A stretch of 64,000 nucleotides of DNA from Lepas anatifera (GCA_034440635.1 JAOTON010001898.1:62001-126000), one strand, 5' to 3'. Counted from the stretch's first letter, positions 20,420-32,921 are shown. The notes: generated by a model from the sequence alone, not told the origin. Made by a program: numbers and translations.

Positions 20420-21860
20420 GGATATTTGAGCCAAAAAGCAAAAAAAACGTCACGGGGTGAAAAAAGTATGGGCTCAAGATTCTTTTTTTTTATCCAAGAT
20501 CCAATATTTACACTGAACTTCACTGGTTCTGTTTGAAGTTGAGAGTTGAAGCACCGAAATCTTGCTTATAAATTAAAAATGAGTCGGGGCATAAAGGAGG
20601 TCGACCGCTTGGGGGGAGGGGAGGGGGGCAAAAACATAGTTTTGCCCCTAGCTTTCCATTTGGGGGACATGCCGTTTTTGCTTCCCCCTGGATCCGCCAC
20701 TGGACGGAACAGAGCTGCTTACTGTGACAGCGTAAGGTCAGCTCAGCACAAAGACAGCTCATGGATGCGCCATCTCCCGTATTTCGGTGCATTGTTGCAA
20801 ACCGGTGTCCGGTGTACATACACACATATTTTTCCACGTGGTGACAAATGCTTGCTTCCTTTAACTTCAAGGAGAGTAAAATCGCGCAAAGATATCGTCA
20901 AGGAGAGAGTATTGCTATAGTTCTAACTCGCAAGTGGGAAATGCTTGCTTCGGTCCGATGCAGAAAAAAACTTATTTGAATTGACGCGATAGGCGAGCTC
21001 TATATATGAACACGGGAAACCACGATTGCGTTATTTGGCTTTCACCAGACTTCTAGCACTGGTCCTATTGTATCACCATTTCGTCCCACTACATTTCCAA
21101 TATAGGTATTGTCGAAGCCCCAGCGACGAGTTATTGTCATCCTTTAAAGCATTGTAATGAGCATTAACACGCAGTCGGACAGGGCTTAAGCATAATTACC
21201 CGAGGTGGCCGGAAACCCTTCGTGGCAGAAAAACAACATCGATGAGCGAGTTAATTTTGGAAAGAACTTTGAAAATCTGCCCTCTATGTTTACGCTCTGA
21301 CTGACCTATAGGCTTACAAAATCAGATGTATATTTCTAAATAGCCATAACCTGCGGTCACATAAGCATCGCCACCGGAAAAAGTGGGGGGGCCAGTCAAA
21401 CTTCAACCTGATGCTGACAAAAATCTTTCCACGATATGACCAAAAACTGTTCAAATTTGGGCTCTTCGTTGCCTTCCACAGTTACTGTTTATGAAAATTC
21501 CAGGTTTTCTCCCATTTTGACTGAGATAAGGAAATTTTGGGCCAAAAGTGGGGGGCCAGGCCCCTGGCCTTCTTTTTCGACGCCTATGTGCGGTCTTGTA
21601 AGTTATAGGCGAATAAGAAGGTCTAGGAAGTACAGAAATAAAAATTATAAGCAATTAGGACTTCTCTCCATACACTGTAAAAATTTGTACACCGTTGGTG
21701 CAACAACGCACCTTTAAAGCGTGGAGGGAGAACGGACCTTTTAAACGGACATACGTTCGCCTAAAAGGTGTAACATGCACTGGTATCCATTGTACCGACG
21801 CTCCTTACCCGTGCCTTGTAACACCTTTGGTGCGTTTATGAGCAGCTCTCTCACTATTTT
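20420..21860. other. Unique and low-copy repeat sequence, no gene
   Basis: G-rich tracts at 20610-20695 end in cctggatccgcc, a motif recurring at 30133 and 30239. A loose inverted pair of ggtgcgtt/aacgcacc-type motifs lies at 21700-21835. No supported coding region. Confidence 0.4.
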
Positions 21861-21864
21861 ACAA

Positions 21865-23294
21865 GTCATCACCTGTTCTCGCCATCCCAGCATGGTTTTA
21901 GACCTCATGATTCAACCGAAACTGCGCTCTTAACAGTCACTGACAGCGTTTTCTCAGCAATTGACCGCCGCCACATTACTTTGCTATGCCTTCTAGACTG
22001 TTCTAAAGGGTTTGATCTAGTACCCCATGACAAATTGATCCAGAAACTGCAAATGTACGGGGTTGTCACACCATGGTTCGAAAATTATTTGAAAAATCAC
22101 TACCAACAAGTTCTCATCCAAAATCCTGCAGGGACACCACCATCGGCTCATCAGTATGTCGACTGCGTCCTCTCTCGGCCACTCCCCAATCCTATGGGAA
22201 CATTCCAAGGTTCTGCCCTCGGGCCCCTGTTATTTTCCATATACGTCAACGACATCTCTCTATACGTAAATCACGCCAAAATAGTTCAATACGCAGATGA
22301 TACCCAAATTTTCGTTTCAGGACCACCCAGTAATCTAGGAAATATTGTTTGCTCTTTAGAAAACGATCTGTCACTATTATCAAATTGGTTTAGCCAAAAC
22401 GACATGAAAATTAATAGCTCTAAAACACAGTTCATAATTTTAGGCTCTCAGCAAAATATTCGTAACATTCGTCACCCAACAATCAACTTTATGGACTCAG
22501 TCATAGAGGTGTCTAAGACTGCCAAGAACCTCGGTGTTGTTTTCGATCGATGCATGTCCTTTACTAGTCATGTAGATGATATTATTAGGCGCTGCACCGG
22601 AACACTACGCGGACTCGGGCATATACGTCACTGCATTCCTGAAAGGACCATCATAACATTGGTGGAGGGCCTAGTACTGTCTGTGGTACGTTATTGCTTA
22701 ATTGTATATGGTGCTTGTACGATTACTCACATCCGGCGGTTACAGAAACTGATAAATTTTGGCGCACGAGTGATCTCAGGACGGCGTAAATTTGACCATA
22801 TCAGCGATGTAATACGCAGACTCGGCTGGCTTCGTGCAGAATACCTCTTTGAATGCCACTGCCTGGCCACTTTGAAAAAAAATATTGTTAACTGGACATC
22901 CCGCGATAATGGCCAACAGTCTTGCGTCTAGACAGTTCACGGCAGAAATACACGGCAGAACCAGCGGCTGCAGACGCCGGTCATTCGGACGGAGTCGGGC
23001 AGGCGGAGTTTCCTGTACAACGCTGTGAGATCTTACAATGACCTCCCTACCAATGTCCGCGATGCCACAAACATCACTGTGTTTAAAACACGATTAAAAG
23101 TGTATCTACGGGAGCAGCAGCTGAATGATGCTTAACCAACAGTCTGGACAAGTGTGTGTATGCAAGGGTGAGCGTCTAGTTGTGTCTGGTTTGTTTCCAT
23201 CGTTTTGTTTTTATTTAACTCGACCCGGGGTGAAGAATAGCCATCGTTTGACGGAATTGCCCTTGAATGTGAAATAAATAAATAAATAAATAAA
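21865..23294 (+). mobile_element. CR1/L2-type LINE, 5'-truncated, RT region to 3' tail
   Basis: From 21880 the frame reads QHGFRPHDSTETALLTV, LLCLLDCSKGFDLVPHDKL, GSALGPLLFSIYVND and QYADDTQIFV, then KNLGVVFDRCMSF. These are RT motifs 2a through C and the thumb; YADD is intact. A stop at 22929-22931 is followed in another frame by TESGRRSFLYNAVRSYNDLP and KTRLKVYLREQQ, the usual C-terminal end. The 3' terminus is a (aaat)n tail at 23271-23294. The endonuclease is missing. Gly replaces the usual Ala in DCSKGFD. Confidence 0.8.
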
Positions 23295-23908
23295 CTCTTT
23301 CCCCGTTGGAAGGATTTCTCGGGAACCAGATTATTCCTCGGCCAGGGAAGCCGCCGGGTCGGCTGCCTGGAATCTAGCTACGCTGACCACTCCACTACTG
23401 CGCACGCTCCCTGTCACAAAGCTTCATTGAATTTTAAGCAGGCAAAATGGGTCAAAATTTTATTTTTGAATTTGACCCAGCTAGGTCAAGGCTCAGGTAA
23501 AGGTCAAGTCAAATTTCTGTATGGTTTCAGAATCGCAAGTCATTAGTGATTCTCCAAAATTGTGTTGCTCAATCCCATCAATCCTATGTAAAAGGCATAC
23601 AAATGGCTGAATGAATAGCAAGGTGTAAGGTGCAGTTTGGTTACCCGGAGTTTCTTGCGACATGGAAAGAGCTGGCGATACTATATGGCCTCATCCGTGG
23701 GTGCGTTACTAAGCTCTAGAAATTGTGATTTACGAATGACATCAGCGTCAAAGATATTCACCAACGCTTCCTGAATAGAACTTTCAACTGCTTGGCTAGT
23801 AATGTGCATTTGAGAATCACCTCCCTAAGTTTGTAGAATTGATGAAAATGTCGGAAAATACTAGGTAAAAAGAATAAGAAATTAAGTGATTGCAGTGTGA
23901 TAACTTAC

Positions 23909-24276
23909 AAGCCCAAGTGCGAGGTCCTCTTCGAAGGGCAGTGCAGGAGACTGTGTGGCAAAGAAGATGAGCTTGGCAGCGTCGGCGACTGGCAGGCTGG
24001 GGTAGCGCGCCTGGATCAGCTGAGCGGCTTCTGAGGCCTGCTGGGGCGGGAGCAGAGCCGCCAGAGAGTGCCGCTGAGGCGGCAGCGCCAGCTGCGCCGA
24101 CTTCGCAGCCAAAGCCGACACATTCGCCGCAGGACCAGCTACGGTCAACGGAGCGATTTCGGCCCAGCTTCCAGCGGTGGTGGGGATGAAGAAGTTACCC
24201 AGGTAGCCTGAGCTGAACGGGATGTGGGCCACATTGCGGATCAGTGTTGAAAAGGGTGGGAAGCTCACGCGTCCGT
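23909..24276 (-). CDS. Exon A of the repeated-module gene (downstream module)
   Basis: The 368-nt exon is bounded by a cttttcag acceptor and a GTAAGT donor on the minus strand. It starts in phase 1 (the first codon is completed by one base from the preceding exon C, giving GAC) and ends in phase 0. The peptide begins GRVSFPPFSTLIRNVAHIPF, passes through an Ala/Pro/Leu-rich stretch, then AAQLIQARYPSLPVADAAKL and ends LALGL. It aligns with 61600-62030 at both ends (FPxFSTLxxNV, PFSxG, FFxP; LxQARYPxL, LALGL/VALGL), while the central linker differs in length. No signal peptide or transmembrane segment. Family unrecognised. Confidence 0.7.
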
Positions 24277-24667
24277 CTGAAAAGCAGGAAAGGTTACGTA
24301 AGACGTCAGGTGGTAATCTATCCTCACTGTTAGAGCTGCTAGAAACTAATGTGCAAGCGCTCTGGACCCAGTCAAAAAAAAAAACGTTTCTTATCTCCGT
24401 TTATATGGAAAGTTTGTCATCGCCAACTAAATAAAATCACATTTTATGCGGTCTAAAATCTTACAAATGCGTTCAAGAGAGCTCACGAGTTCAGGCAGAA
24501 GGTTCCGGTCAGATGGCACTGCTCAGTGTGACGTATGTTATACTTTGACGTCGTGGTTAATGGTGCTGAGTGTTAACGGCAAGGTCAAAGATCATTGTGC
24601 AAGGCCAGACTCTGATTGACTACTAATTTTGATGAAGCGGTCTGTACATTGCATCTTTGCCCGCCTC
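24277..24667. other. Intron sequence upstream of exon A
   Basis: The polypyrimidine tract and acceptor lie at 24277-24295; no other structure is recognised before the LINE tail. Confidence 0.5.
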
Positions 24668-27535
24668 TACATACATACATACATACGTTTATTTCAACAG
24701 GAGCAACATGTACACAAGTGAAGAACACTTTTCTTTCCCAATTGGCGCAAAAGCGCTAGCGCGCTTGAATCGAGGCACCTCTCGGGTAACAACCTTGAGT
24801 AACGCGGTGGCGCCGCCCGTCACCGCACCCCGCCCGACCCCCGCACGAGCCCCACACCGCAGCCGAGCGCCAGTAGATCACAGCCGTCACTTGATGATTT
24901 TGTCCTGCACTCTCGTTTAGTAATCAAATCTTTGGCTAGTTTTTACAAACCGAAAGACCTCCTGAGCCACTGCTCGACCAATTTGGGGATGGAGAGTGCC
25001 ACCACAAAGCAGTATGTCAGTTTTTAACTTACGGTGGAGATTTTCAAATTGACCGTCCAGAAGATCGCTGATGTTGTTCATCATAATTTGTCTCTGCAAA
25101 TCAAACCTTGGGCACTGCAATAGAAAATGTTCGGAGCTCTCGCAGTAGTATCCGCAAGCACAGCGGGGAGTTTCAACGCCTTGGATTTTGTATAGGTGGC
25201 CATTTAGATACGACATGCCTACTCTCAAGCGAGTCAGGAGAGAGTTTTCTTTTTTGTTCCGAAAGAAAAATATTCTGGGGGTTCGCTTTGATGGTAACGT
25301 TCGTTCATATGTTTTTAAAGCTTTTATGTGATTCAATTTCTGTTATATGAGTTGAAAGCTTGTTTATTAACTTGATAGTACTTGGGAGAAATGAGGAGCT
25401 GAAATTAGAAGTTCTGAAGGGCATTTCGTTCCTATTCCGGGCGTTTCGCAACAGCCGATTCACAGTGTTATCCCGAGTAGCTAGTAAAATTCTCCGAATG
25501 TAATTGGGCGTTGTCCCTTGGTATAGTCTATGACAGAAACATGTTTTGTGTAATTCGCGTCTTGTTTTTAATGACGACCATCCTAGCTCTCGTCTCAGAT
25601 TTTCCGTGGACGTTCTCGGTAAAGTCGAGGTAACTAGTCTGGCTGCCCTATTCTGAAGTCTTTCGAGTCGTTGGGTGTCGTCCACTGTCAAGAGTCCATC
25701 GTAAATTACGTCTCCATAGTCAAAGTGGGGTGGTACGTAGGTTTTGTAAATTTGTGTAAGAATTTCTCTGGGTAAGTATGGAGCTATAGGATAAAGTGGG
25801 CTGAGAGTCATTATCATTTTTCGAAAAATATAGTTAACGTGGTGGTGAAACCTAAGATCGGTTGATAGGGTTATGCCGAGATGTTTGTGTTTGCTTTCTA
25901 CCGGGATTGGGTTGGCGTCAAAGTTGAGATTTGGTACTTCACTTTCATTCCGATAAGAGAAAGACTGCTGGATAGTTTTAGAGGCATTGAATTTGATGAG
26001 CCAGTCGTGTCCATAAGTTTGAATCTGGGTGATGTCATTTTGGAGCAATTGTTGCATATTTTGGATTTTTAGGATTGTGGCTACTTATTAAGCATGCGTC
26101 GTCTGCGAAGAACAACATTTCGTTTTGGGTTTTCCCTGAGAGCGCATTTAGGTACAATAAGGCGAGTAATGGGCCAGTTACAGATCCCTGCGGACAGCCC
26201 GCGTTTAAAGGAAGCAAGGATGATTTGGTCTCGTTGATTTGGACTGCTTGTCGTCTGTCTGTTAAATACGAGCGTAACCAGGGTAAAATGTTTGTCAGTC
26301 CAAATTCATGTTCGCATTTATGCAGAAGTCCTTTATGCCAGATTTTCTCGAAGTAGCGAGATATATCGAAGTAGAGTATAGTCACGTCTTGGCCGTTATC
26401 GAGTAGTTCGTAAAGACTGTGGGTGATGTAAAATAGTTGAAGGTGTGTCCCGTGGCCAGGTCTATAGCCACTTTGTCTCTCTGTCAGTAGGTCGTTTTCA
26501 ATAAGATGCTGATATATTCGTCGAAACATGTTTTTTTCAAATATCTTTGATATACTGCATAATAGGCTAATGTGTCTATAACTTGAAACATCAGCTGTAC
26601 TTCCCTTGTTTTTGAATATTTGTTTAACGGTTGCTATTTTCCAGACCCCAGGAAATTTTCCTTCTTGAATTGATTTATTAAAGAGCAGCGAGAGAGGTTC
26701 ACCTATCATAATAGCGATTAGCTTTATAAATTTTACTGGAATCCAGTCTGGACCTGTGGATTTGTTCTGGTTTAGTCCATTTATTGTTTTCAAAACTTCC
26801 ATTTCAGTTATTCTAGTCATGTTTAACGGTGGTACGTTCTCTCTGTTGATGTTAGGGAGATCATGGTTGTTGCTGTTAGGTAATTGTGTTTGGGCCGCAA
26901 AGTACTGGTTAAGAAGCTCAGCTTTGGCTTTGTCGTCGATCACCAAGTCCCCATTGTCGTTTTGAAGAGGTGGGATCTCAATAGTTTTAGATCGGCCAGT
27001 CATTCGTCTTAATATTGAGTGGTATTTGTGAGGTTCGTGCTTTTTCTCCAAAAGAAGCCGCGCGTCTTTAGATATACTCTCGCTCTTTAATTGTCTTGTC
27101 AGTTTAGTTACCTCATTTCTGGAGCGCCTCCGTCTGTCCCAATCGCAATGGTTATGTTCGTCTTTACCCAGTTTTTCTTGTTTTGTTTTAGCAATTCTGA
27201 ACAGTCTGTTACGTTTCCTGATGAGCTTCTTTCATTCACCCTTTACCCAACTTTTATCGCGAGAGATGGTTGGTACAGTTTTCCTTGGGATACAGTCTTC
27301 TGCGGCCTTGCTCAGGGTTGATGTGAATAAAGAAGTCGCAGTGTCTGTGTCGTTGTCGAGGATTTCAGTCCAGTTTGTTGTCATTAGTTGATGTGTTATT
27401 CTTTGAGGGTCGAGCTTGGAATAGTCCCAGATGGTTTTTTGCTGTCTACGAGGGTTAGAAAGAAGTGGGTGGGAGAGTTTGCAAAGCAATGGGGAGGTTA
27501 TTTCAAGTAATGGGTGGCTCGATGTTTTAAACTTG
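24668..27535 (-). mobile_element. Jockey-like LINE, 5'-truncated, one main frameshift
   Basis: On the minus strand the end of the endonuclease (HPLLEITSP) is followed by a linker, then RT: STGPDWIPVKFIKLI, SYRHISLLCSISKIFEKNMF, ERQSGYRPGHGTHLQL, ILYFDISRYFEKIWHKGL, AGCPQGSVTGPLLALLYLN and FFADDACL. A break near 26040 separates this from the thumb (KHLGITLSTDLRFHHHVN) and a C-terminal zinc-knuckle-like CACGYYCESSEHFLLQCPRF. The stop is at about 24919. The 3' tail (tatg)n is at 24668-24686 on the plus strand. A related, shorter copy lies at 42434-44222. YxDD is present as FADD. Confidence 0.82.
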
Positions 27536-28134
27536 CGAGTGAATGGTGGAGGCAGCGGCAGAACGGCCGAGCCACAGGAGTTTGTTTAGAACTTTGGGCT
27601 CCAGGGGTCGTGAAGAACACGGCCACCACCAAGGTAAAAGGCCTTAGAATTTCGAATTTAGATTTTTCGCAAGTTACTGAGCACCCGCTTTCCTTATATT
27701 TACACAAGTTCCTCCTTTTAAGCAATCGTTATCGGTTGTTTAGAAACTTCCGCTGAGCACTTGGTGCGGGTGACACGAGTTCCTTACCCTGCAACCAGGT
27801 AAGGTTACAGCGCCCCTCTCCGGCCGGGCAGCCGCCACATAGAGGAGAGTAAAATCTTGATCAGATAGAGTGGTAGTGAGAGTTGTGAGTTTGGTTAGTG
27901 TAAGAGCCACAGTGTTAAGCATCACTACCGTTAAGAATACATTTGGGCCCTATTGTAGCCTATGTTTGTCGCAACTCTAGTCCTTCCATTACCTAGTTTT
28001 AAGCACCTATTCTAAAAATTGCAAGGGTACGTCTATGACATAAGTGTTTGTTATAAGAGACGGGTTTGGAATTGGTTTGGAGGTACATCCATTGTATATT
28101 TGTCATCATAGTTTTATGCCTGATACTTTTAGAT
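27536..28134. other. Unique sequence
   Basis: There is no repeat or gene I can support. The GC-rich start (27540-27640) could be read as MVEAAAERPSHRSLFRTL with a gt after it, but nothing else backs an exon. Confidence 0.35.
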
Positions 28135-28705
28135 AAGCTGCTCAATAGACCGGTCCAAACAATAAAATAAAATAAACGTTGCTCCTCATGGCTGTTTTTG
28201 TTCCTTGCCTAGTCAGTAATAAATCCATAAAAAATCAGTTCAATAGATCTATGGTAAGTTTTTCCTACATCCTCTTTGTCTTGTTAGGACTAAGAGGATT
28301 TATAACCAACATTTTTAGGTCAGGCCAATATTGAGTCACCAGAGGTCAAAAACTTTCCCATAGACTAATAGTGGAGCAGTTTAGTTTTCCCTATAGATTG
28401 TCTCGGAGAAGGCTTAGGGGAATTTTTTGGGCTCATTAAATTCCTCTCATCATTGCAAATCGAGTGTTATATAATATGACCTTGCTAGGTCAAATAGTGA
28501 AAATAACCTGACCTTCCCTTGCAAGGCAATGGGGCCACTAATGAAAAACGGGAAGGTCAAGGCTCGTGCACTTGCCATAGATCTATTGACCTGACTTTTT
28601 GTGGATTTATTACTGACTAGGCAAAGAACAAAAACAGTCATGAGGAGAAACGTTTTTTTATTTTATTTTATTTTTGTTTTGACCGGTCTACTGCTCAAGC
28701 CTAGC
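28135..28705. mobile_element. MITE with long TIRs of about 110 bp
   Basis: The left arm 28135-28252 (gaccggtc, poly-AT, acgttgctcctcatggctg, ttgcctagtcag, atagatctatgg) is mirrored at 28566-28705. The interior of about 310 bp holds ggtca motifs. No coding sequence. Confidence 0.7.
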
Positions 28706-28714
28706 ATGCTTCAA

Positions 28715-29465
28715 AAATGTTAAGAGCCTGTCAAGCAGCTTGTCCCATATCTGTCCAATAGGAAACAATGTGTTCAAGTAGAAAACAAAACGTCAAAATA
28801 TAGAAAATTAAACATGCGGGTCCCGCAAGGGTCTATACTTGGGCCCCTGTTGTTCATTATTGTAGTGTTGTGACATTCTAGATGATATTCTGGAGGGTTT
28901 ACTTTAAACCTTTTACAGAGGATTTCCAAGGAGTAATGGCTTTGTTTACCTGGAGTTTTTTTTAGTGTTATTTCTTTGCTTGTAGCCATTGCATTTGGCA
29001 GTTCATGTTTGCAAAACTTTGGTGAAGGATCTGGATGCTGAGTTGATGTCAGATTGTGGAATGGATTTGGAAGGCAGTTCACTCTGAACTCACTTGCTGG
29101 TAGCATGTGTTGCTCTGACTCTTGCTGTTTATTGTAGTGTAATATATATGTGCAAGCTGCTTAAATTTAAGCTTTGGAATCGGGCTTATTGTTCCTAATG
29201 AAAACACTACAATTATTTATGTTAATAATCTTCCGCTTATCAGTGAAAATGCACGATGTCTCTTCTATGCTGATGGTACGGCCCTGCTTTTCAAACACAA
29301 AGACCCAGAAGTATCTAATACGCCTGAACCCAAGAGGTTGTGCGTCTAACCCCACCAAGAAGTACTTAAAACGAATGTGACTGGAACTCTCTTGCAGCTT
29401 TCAGACTGGTTGTGTGCAAATTATTTGTCTCTCAACCTTGAAAAAAACCTTCACGCAGCATTACT
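28715..29465 (+). pseudogene. LINE reverse transcriptase fragment
   Basis: The frame reads MRVPQGSILGPLLFII, is cut at 28860 and resumes at 29212 with YVNNLPLISENARCLFYADG. It then shifts to LLQLSDWLCANYLSLNLEKN. These are RT motifs B, C and D of a CR1/Jockey-type LINE; the second D of motif C is Gly (YADG). Both ends are missing. The break is the insertion at 28861-29211. Confidence 0.7.
28861..29211 (-). mobile_element. Solo-LTR-like insertion with 5-bp target duplication
   Basis: The 351-bp segment begins TGTAGTGTT and ends AACACTACA, and is flanked by ATTAT at 28856-28860 and 29212-29216. Removing it restores ttgttcattatttatg, coding LFIIY in the host RT. TG...CA ends with a 5-bp duplication are classic for LTR retrotransposons; Ginger DNA transposons also use TGT ends and 4-5-bp duplications. 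On the minus strand AATAAA is present near 29130. Confidence 0.75.
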
Positions 29466-30270
29466 CTCCCCATCCCAAAAAATTTCACTTAACCGTATTT
29501 CCAACGGGCTCCCTGCCACCCCTATCAGGGGGACAGATTTCGCCTCCCCTAAGATCTCAAAATCTACCCGGTCGATTCTAAAATTCAAACTGCAATCGAT
29601 TCCTCTCGCGCTGAACTCTATTTTGAAAAAGAAAGTTTCAAAATTTTTAAATTTCAGGAAAGGGGGTTCAAAATATACACAATTTCTGTCTTTTTTTAGA
29701 TTATCCGTAGCTCTTGTCTCTTAGGCTTGATTTTCACGAAACTAGTATGGATTGACAGGGAATTGCTTGGAAATTGTCAAATCTCTCCAAACAGAAATTC
29801 AAAATTCATTGGCGGTTCTAGGGCCAGAAATGGGGGAATTATATGAATATTTTCATGTCTGTTTTTTTGCAGAGATGGACACGCCAGGTACCTACATTGT
29901 GATATCTCTGATGCCAAGCAAAGTGCTAAAATTCCGAAAATATGTCGGTATTTCCGATCGGGGAGGGGGCGCCATCTGGACCAGGGGGCGCCACTTTTGA
30001 CCCGTAAAACCTATAATGTGGGCGCCAAATCCTATCGGTGGGCGCCAATTTTCGCATCCTGGGGAGGGGGGTGGGAAGCGACATTTCAGGGGGCGCCATC
30101 AACCTTTCAGGGGGCACGTGCCCCCTTTGCCCCCTGGATCCGCCTATGGAGTAAGACACCTATTACCCCGCCTTTCAGGTATGATTACTTTTCAAATCAA
30201 CCCGCCTTTATCCACCCCTGCCCTACCCGGGGAACACTCCTGGATCCGCCTACGGATGAGTTGTGTCCAT
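29466..30270. other. Repeat-derived sequence with gggggcgcc blocks
   Basis: Bases 29960-30130 contain repeated gggcgcca motifs and end ccctggatccgcctatgg, with another ctggatccgcctacgg at 30239. It is probably the terminus of a low-copy transposon family. No gene. Confidence 0.4.
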
Positions 30271-30860
30271 TTGGTGTTAGGCTAAATGCTTATCTACGGT
30301 TCTTTGCCCCATTCATTGCAGACACAACACTAAAATACGCCTGAAAGCTAGCAAACCCCTAATTACGGTACATGAACACGCCTATGATGTCCTATTATCA
30401 TATAATACACGGATGAGATCGATACATCCTTATTTTTACCCCTCCGGTCCATTGTGTAGGCAGTTTATTCACTTTGGAAGAGTTCCAATGGATAACATTG
30501 AAGGCCCCATTTTGCGCTCTTGGTACCGTCTATGGCCAAAAATATATCGAAATAAACATCCAATTTGGTGTTAGAACTAAATGCTTAGTTACAATGTTTT
30601 GTCCCATTCAATGCACACATAACACTAAAATGAACGTGAGTGCGAGTGAACGCCCCTAATTACGGTACCTGAGCACGCCTATGCCTTCTTATCATCATAT
30701 GATACACATATGGGGTCAATGCATGGCTATGTTTACCCCTCCCGAAGATTATGTACGCAATCTATTTACTTCGGAAGAGTTCGGATGGATAACATTGTAA
30801 ACCCTCCTCCATTTTGAGCTTCTGGAACCGCCTATGGCTAAGATTATATCAAAATATACA
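30271..30860. repeat. 294-bp tandem duplication, two diverged copies
   Basis: The 30271 copy (ttggtgttag, ctaattacggtac, acgcctatg, ggaagagttc, ggataacattg) recurs in order from 30565. The copies differ by many substitutions and small indels, so the duplication is old. Bases 30861-31210 are unique. Confidence 0.75.
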
Positions 30861-31214
30861 TAAACTTTCATCCTAAATCCCAGTAATACCATTCAAACAG
30901 TACAGATGCCGCCAATTCGCAACAGACAGCTTTATTGTGTGACAAACGCAACGCAGGTGACAATGCTCGGCTTCTGGATAAAACCCCCAAATTAGCGAGT
31001 CATATCTCCACCTTTGGCAAACATATATTTTCAAAATTTTCAGGGAACACGCGCTATTTCGGTGTAAGAAAATTCACCAAATTTCAAGAATCTATCTCGA
31101 ACCGTTTCGGAGAAACTATGGAAAAACGTGAGTGGTGGGCAGAATCTGCCCCTGTTGGAAATAAGGGTAAGCCATAATAATAGGCCTGCATGCTATTAAA
31201 GAAAACGAGATTAA

Positions 31215-31555
31215 CCCTTGCCCCGGTGGCGGGTATGAGCCACATTCGCCCTGGTGGGGGGGGTAAAAAAGACCCCCACGATCTCAAAAACTAAGAGATA
31301 GAAAAAACCGCAAAACGGCAATCGAAAGCTCTTCAAAAATGATATGGAAAACACTTGAGTCATTTTTCTCGTCAGGTCAATATCAAGGCCATCAGAGGTC
31401 AAACTAGTTCAAAACCGTTAATATGAGGTATACTAATCATATATCTCAGAAACTTTGATAGCTAGAAACATTTTTTAACATCATTCGAAAGCTCTTGAGT
31501 TGCTCTTTCACTGCAGTGGCATCATTGGTTTTCGGGTCAGGTCAATATATACATT
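31215..31555. mobile_element. TTAA-type element g, left part
   Basis: TTAA at 31211-31214 is followed by CCCTTGCCCCGGTGGCGGG and then GGTCA-rich sequence. The second foldback composite begins at 31556. GGTCA-type sequence resembling the right half of element b resumes after 34978 (35280-35480), so the composite may have split element g. No right TIR was found. Confidence 0.55.
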
Positions 31556-32595
31556 AGCCTGGTCCGGATTTAGGTTTTTTTCTTCAGAAAGTAACGGATC
31601 GTTGTTCACTAGATGCATTTTTTGATGCTGATAACGATGCGCTCATCAGAAATGCAATTTTCGAAAAACTTTTGGTGGCCCACTCGAGTTGAAGTTTTTT
31701 CATTTTGCCCAATTTTCCACTTTTTGGCTCACCATCAACCCATATTACCAACGAGGTGAAAAAAATTGCACTGGGTTGGTAGTTTGGTTCATTGGTGTCC
31801 CACTCGCTTTGTTTTTGTTGTTATAACTTGCACGCATAACGGTTATTTTTTGCTTATCATATCCGCTTTTTTCAGCTTGCACTGGCTCTCCATAGATGGC
31901 GCTAGCGGCGTGACATGGTAAGTGAATACTGATTTCCTCGGGGACCGGGAATGTGAACAGCAACGTGAAAGGTGAGAAACAATTGCGAATTGGATTGTAT
32001 AAACGCACTTAAAGAGCTGTTTTCAAGCAGCACTGAAGTTGTTAACACTGTTTCTCAGGTATTTTAAGCAAGTCATGTCCAAATATGCTGCTGCTGCTAA
32101 AGTCCCGACCATAACCCTTTACCAATAGACGCAGGAACCGTGGGGGCTGTGGTGGTGGCTGTTGCACCCAACTTTCAGACTGTGGCAGCAGCTCTAACCC
32201 GGCCCCCCAGTTTGAGCCGATTCTGGCACTTCTCTATTAACATTTAAGTGATATGCCTAATCACCCCCGGCCATACCAACGTGGAAGCCCCTTACTCCAA
32301 CTTACACCTTTCCTCCGACTAAAATAGTCTCTCCACCTATGCCTTCACCGACTGAATTCTTCCGTATTTGCGCCAAAAAGACTCTGCAGCGACCCTACTT
32401 TGACTGAAGTGCGAGGGTATTAGCATTGGTCACCAGGTTTTAAGGACTGAAGGAAACATGTTGTATGAAATCACAAAATAAGCTTTCCAACGTTTCCGCA
32501 CCTTGCACTAGCTGCATTGGATAATAATCTATAATCATATGATAATCGATAATCATCGGCATAATCTAAGTGCTTACGTTATCTTTTCCTTTCAG

Positions 32596-32659
32596 TTCTC
32601 TGATCGAAATTGAAAATGGAGGGACGGTTATATCTGCAAGAAATAAAGGAGTCTTACCG
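32596..32659 (+). other. Possible small exon in the foldback composite
   Basis: The segment is preceded by ttatcttttcctttcag and followed by gtgagttt, both good splice consensus. It contains ATG and could encode MEGRLYLQEIKESY. It suggests spliced cargo but is too short to identify. Confidence 0.35.
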
Positions 32660-32921
32660 TGAGTTTTGTATATCATAGGGCGCCTTCTCATGACAAGAAT
32701 TGAACTCATGGAGGAGCGGAGCAAAGATGAGTGTCATATTCCTATGGAAGAATGGAAGAACAGGGTAACAGCAGGGGTTATGGATGTGTGTGCCAGCGTA
32801 TCACTCCATACACGTGCAAATCAGGCCATACTGAAGGAACCAAAAGGGCTTTGGAAAGAAAGAGTACAAAAAGAAGCATGCAAACAAGTTTCGCAAGCGA
32901 GCTGCTATACCAACTGCTGCG

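Noticed and set aside
21691..21840. Possible MITE with ggtgcgtt/aacgcacc ends
   Set aside because: The inverted match is too short and gapped to define boundaries.
23330..23400. Possible tRNA-derived SINE on the minus strand (agtagtggagtggtcagcg)
   Set aside because: The A-box is only suggestive and no B-box is found at the right distance.
27540..27641. Possible first exon MVEAAAERPSHRSLFRTL with a GT donor
   Set aside because: A single short GC-rich frame next to a truncated LINE, with no partner exon or promoter evidence.
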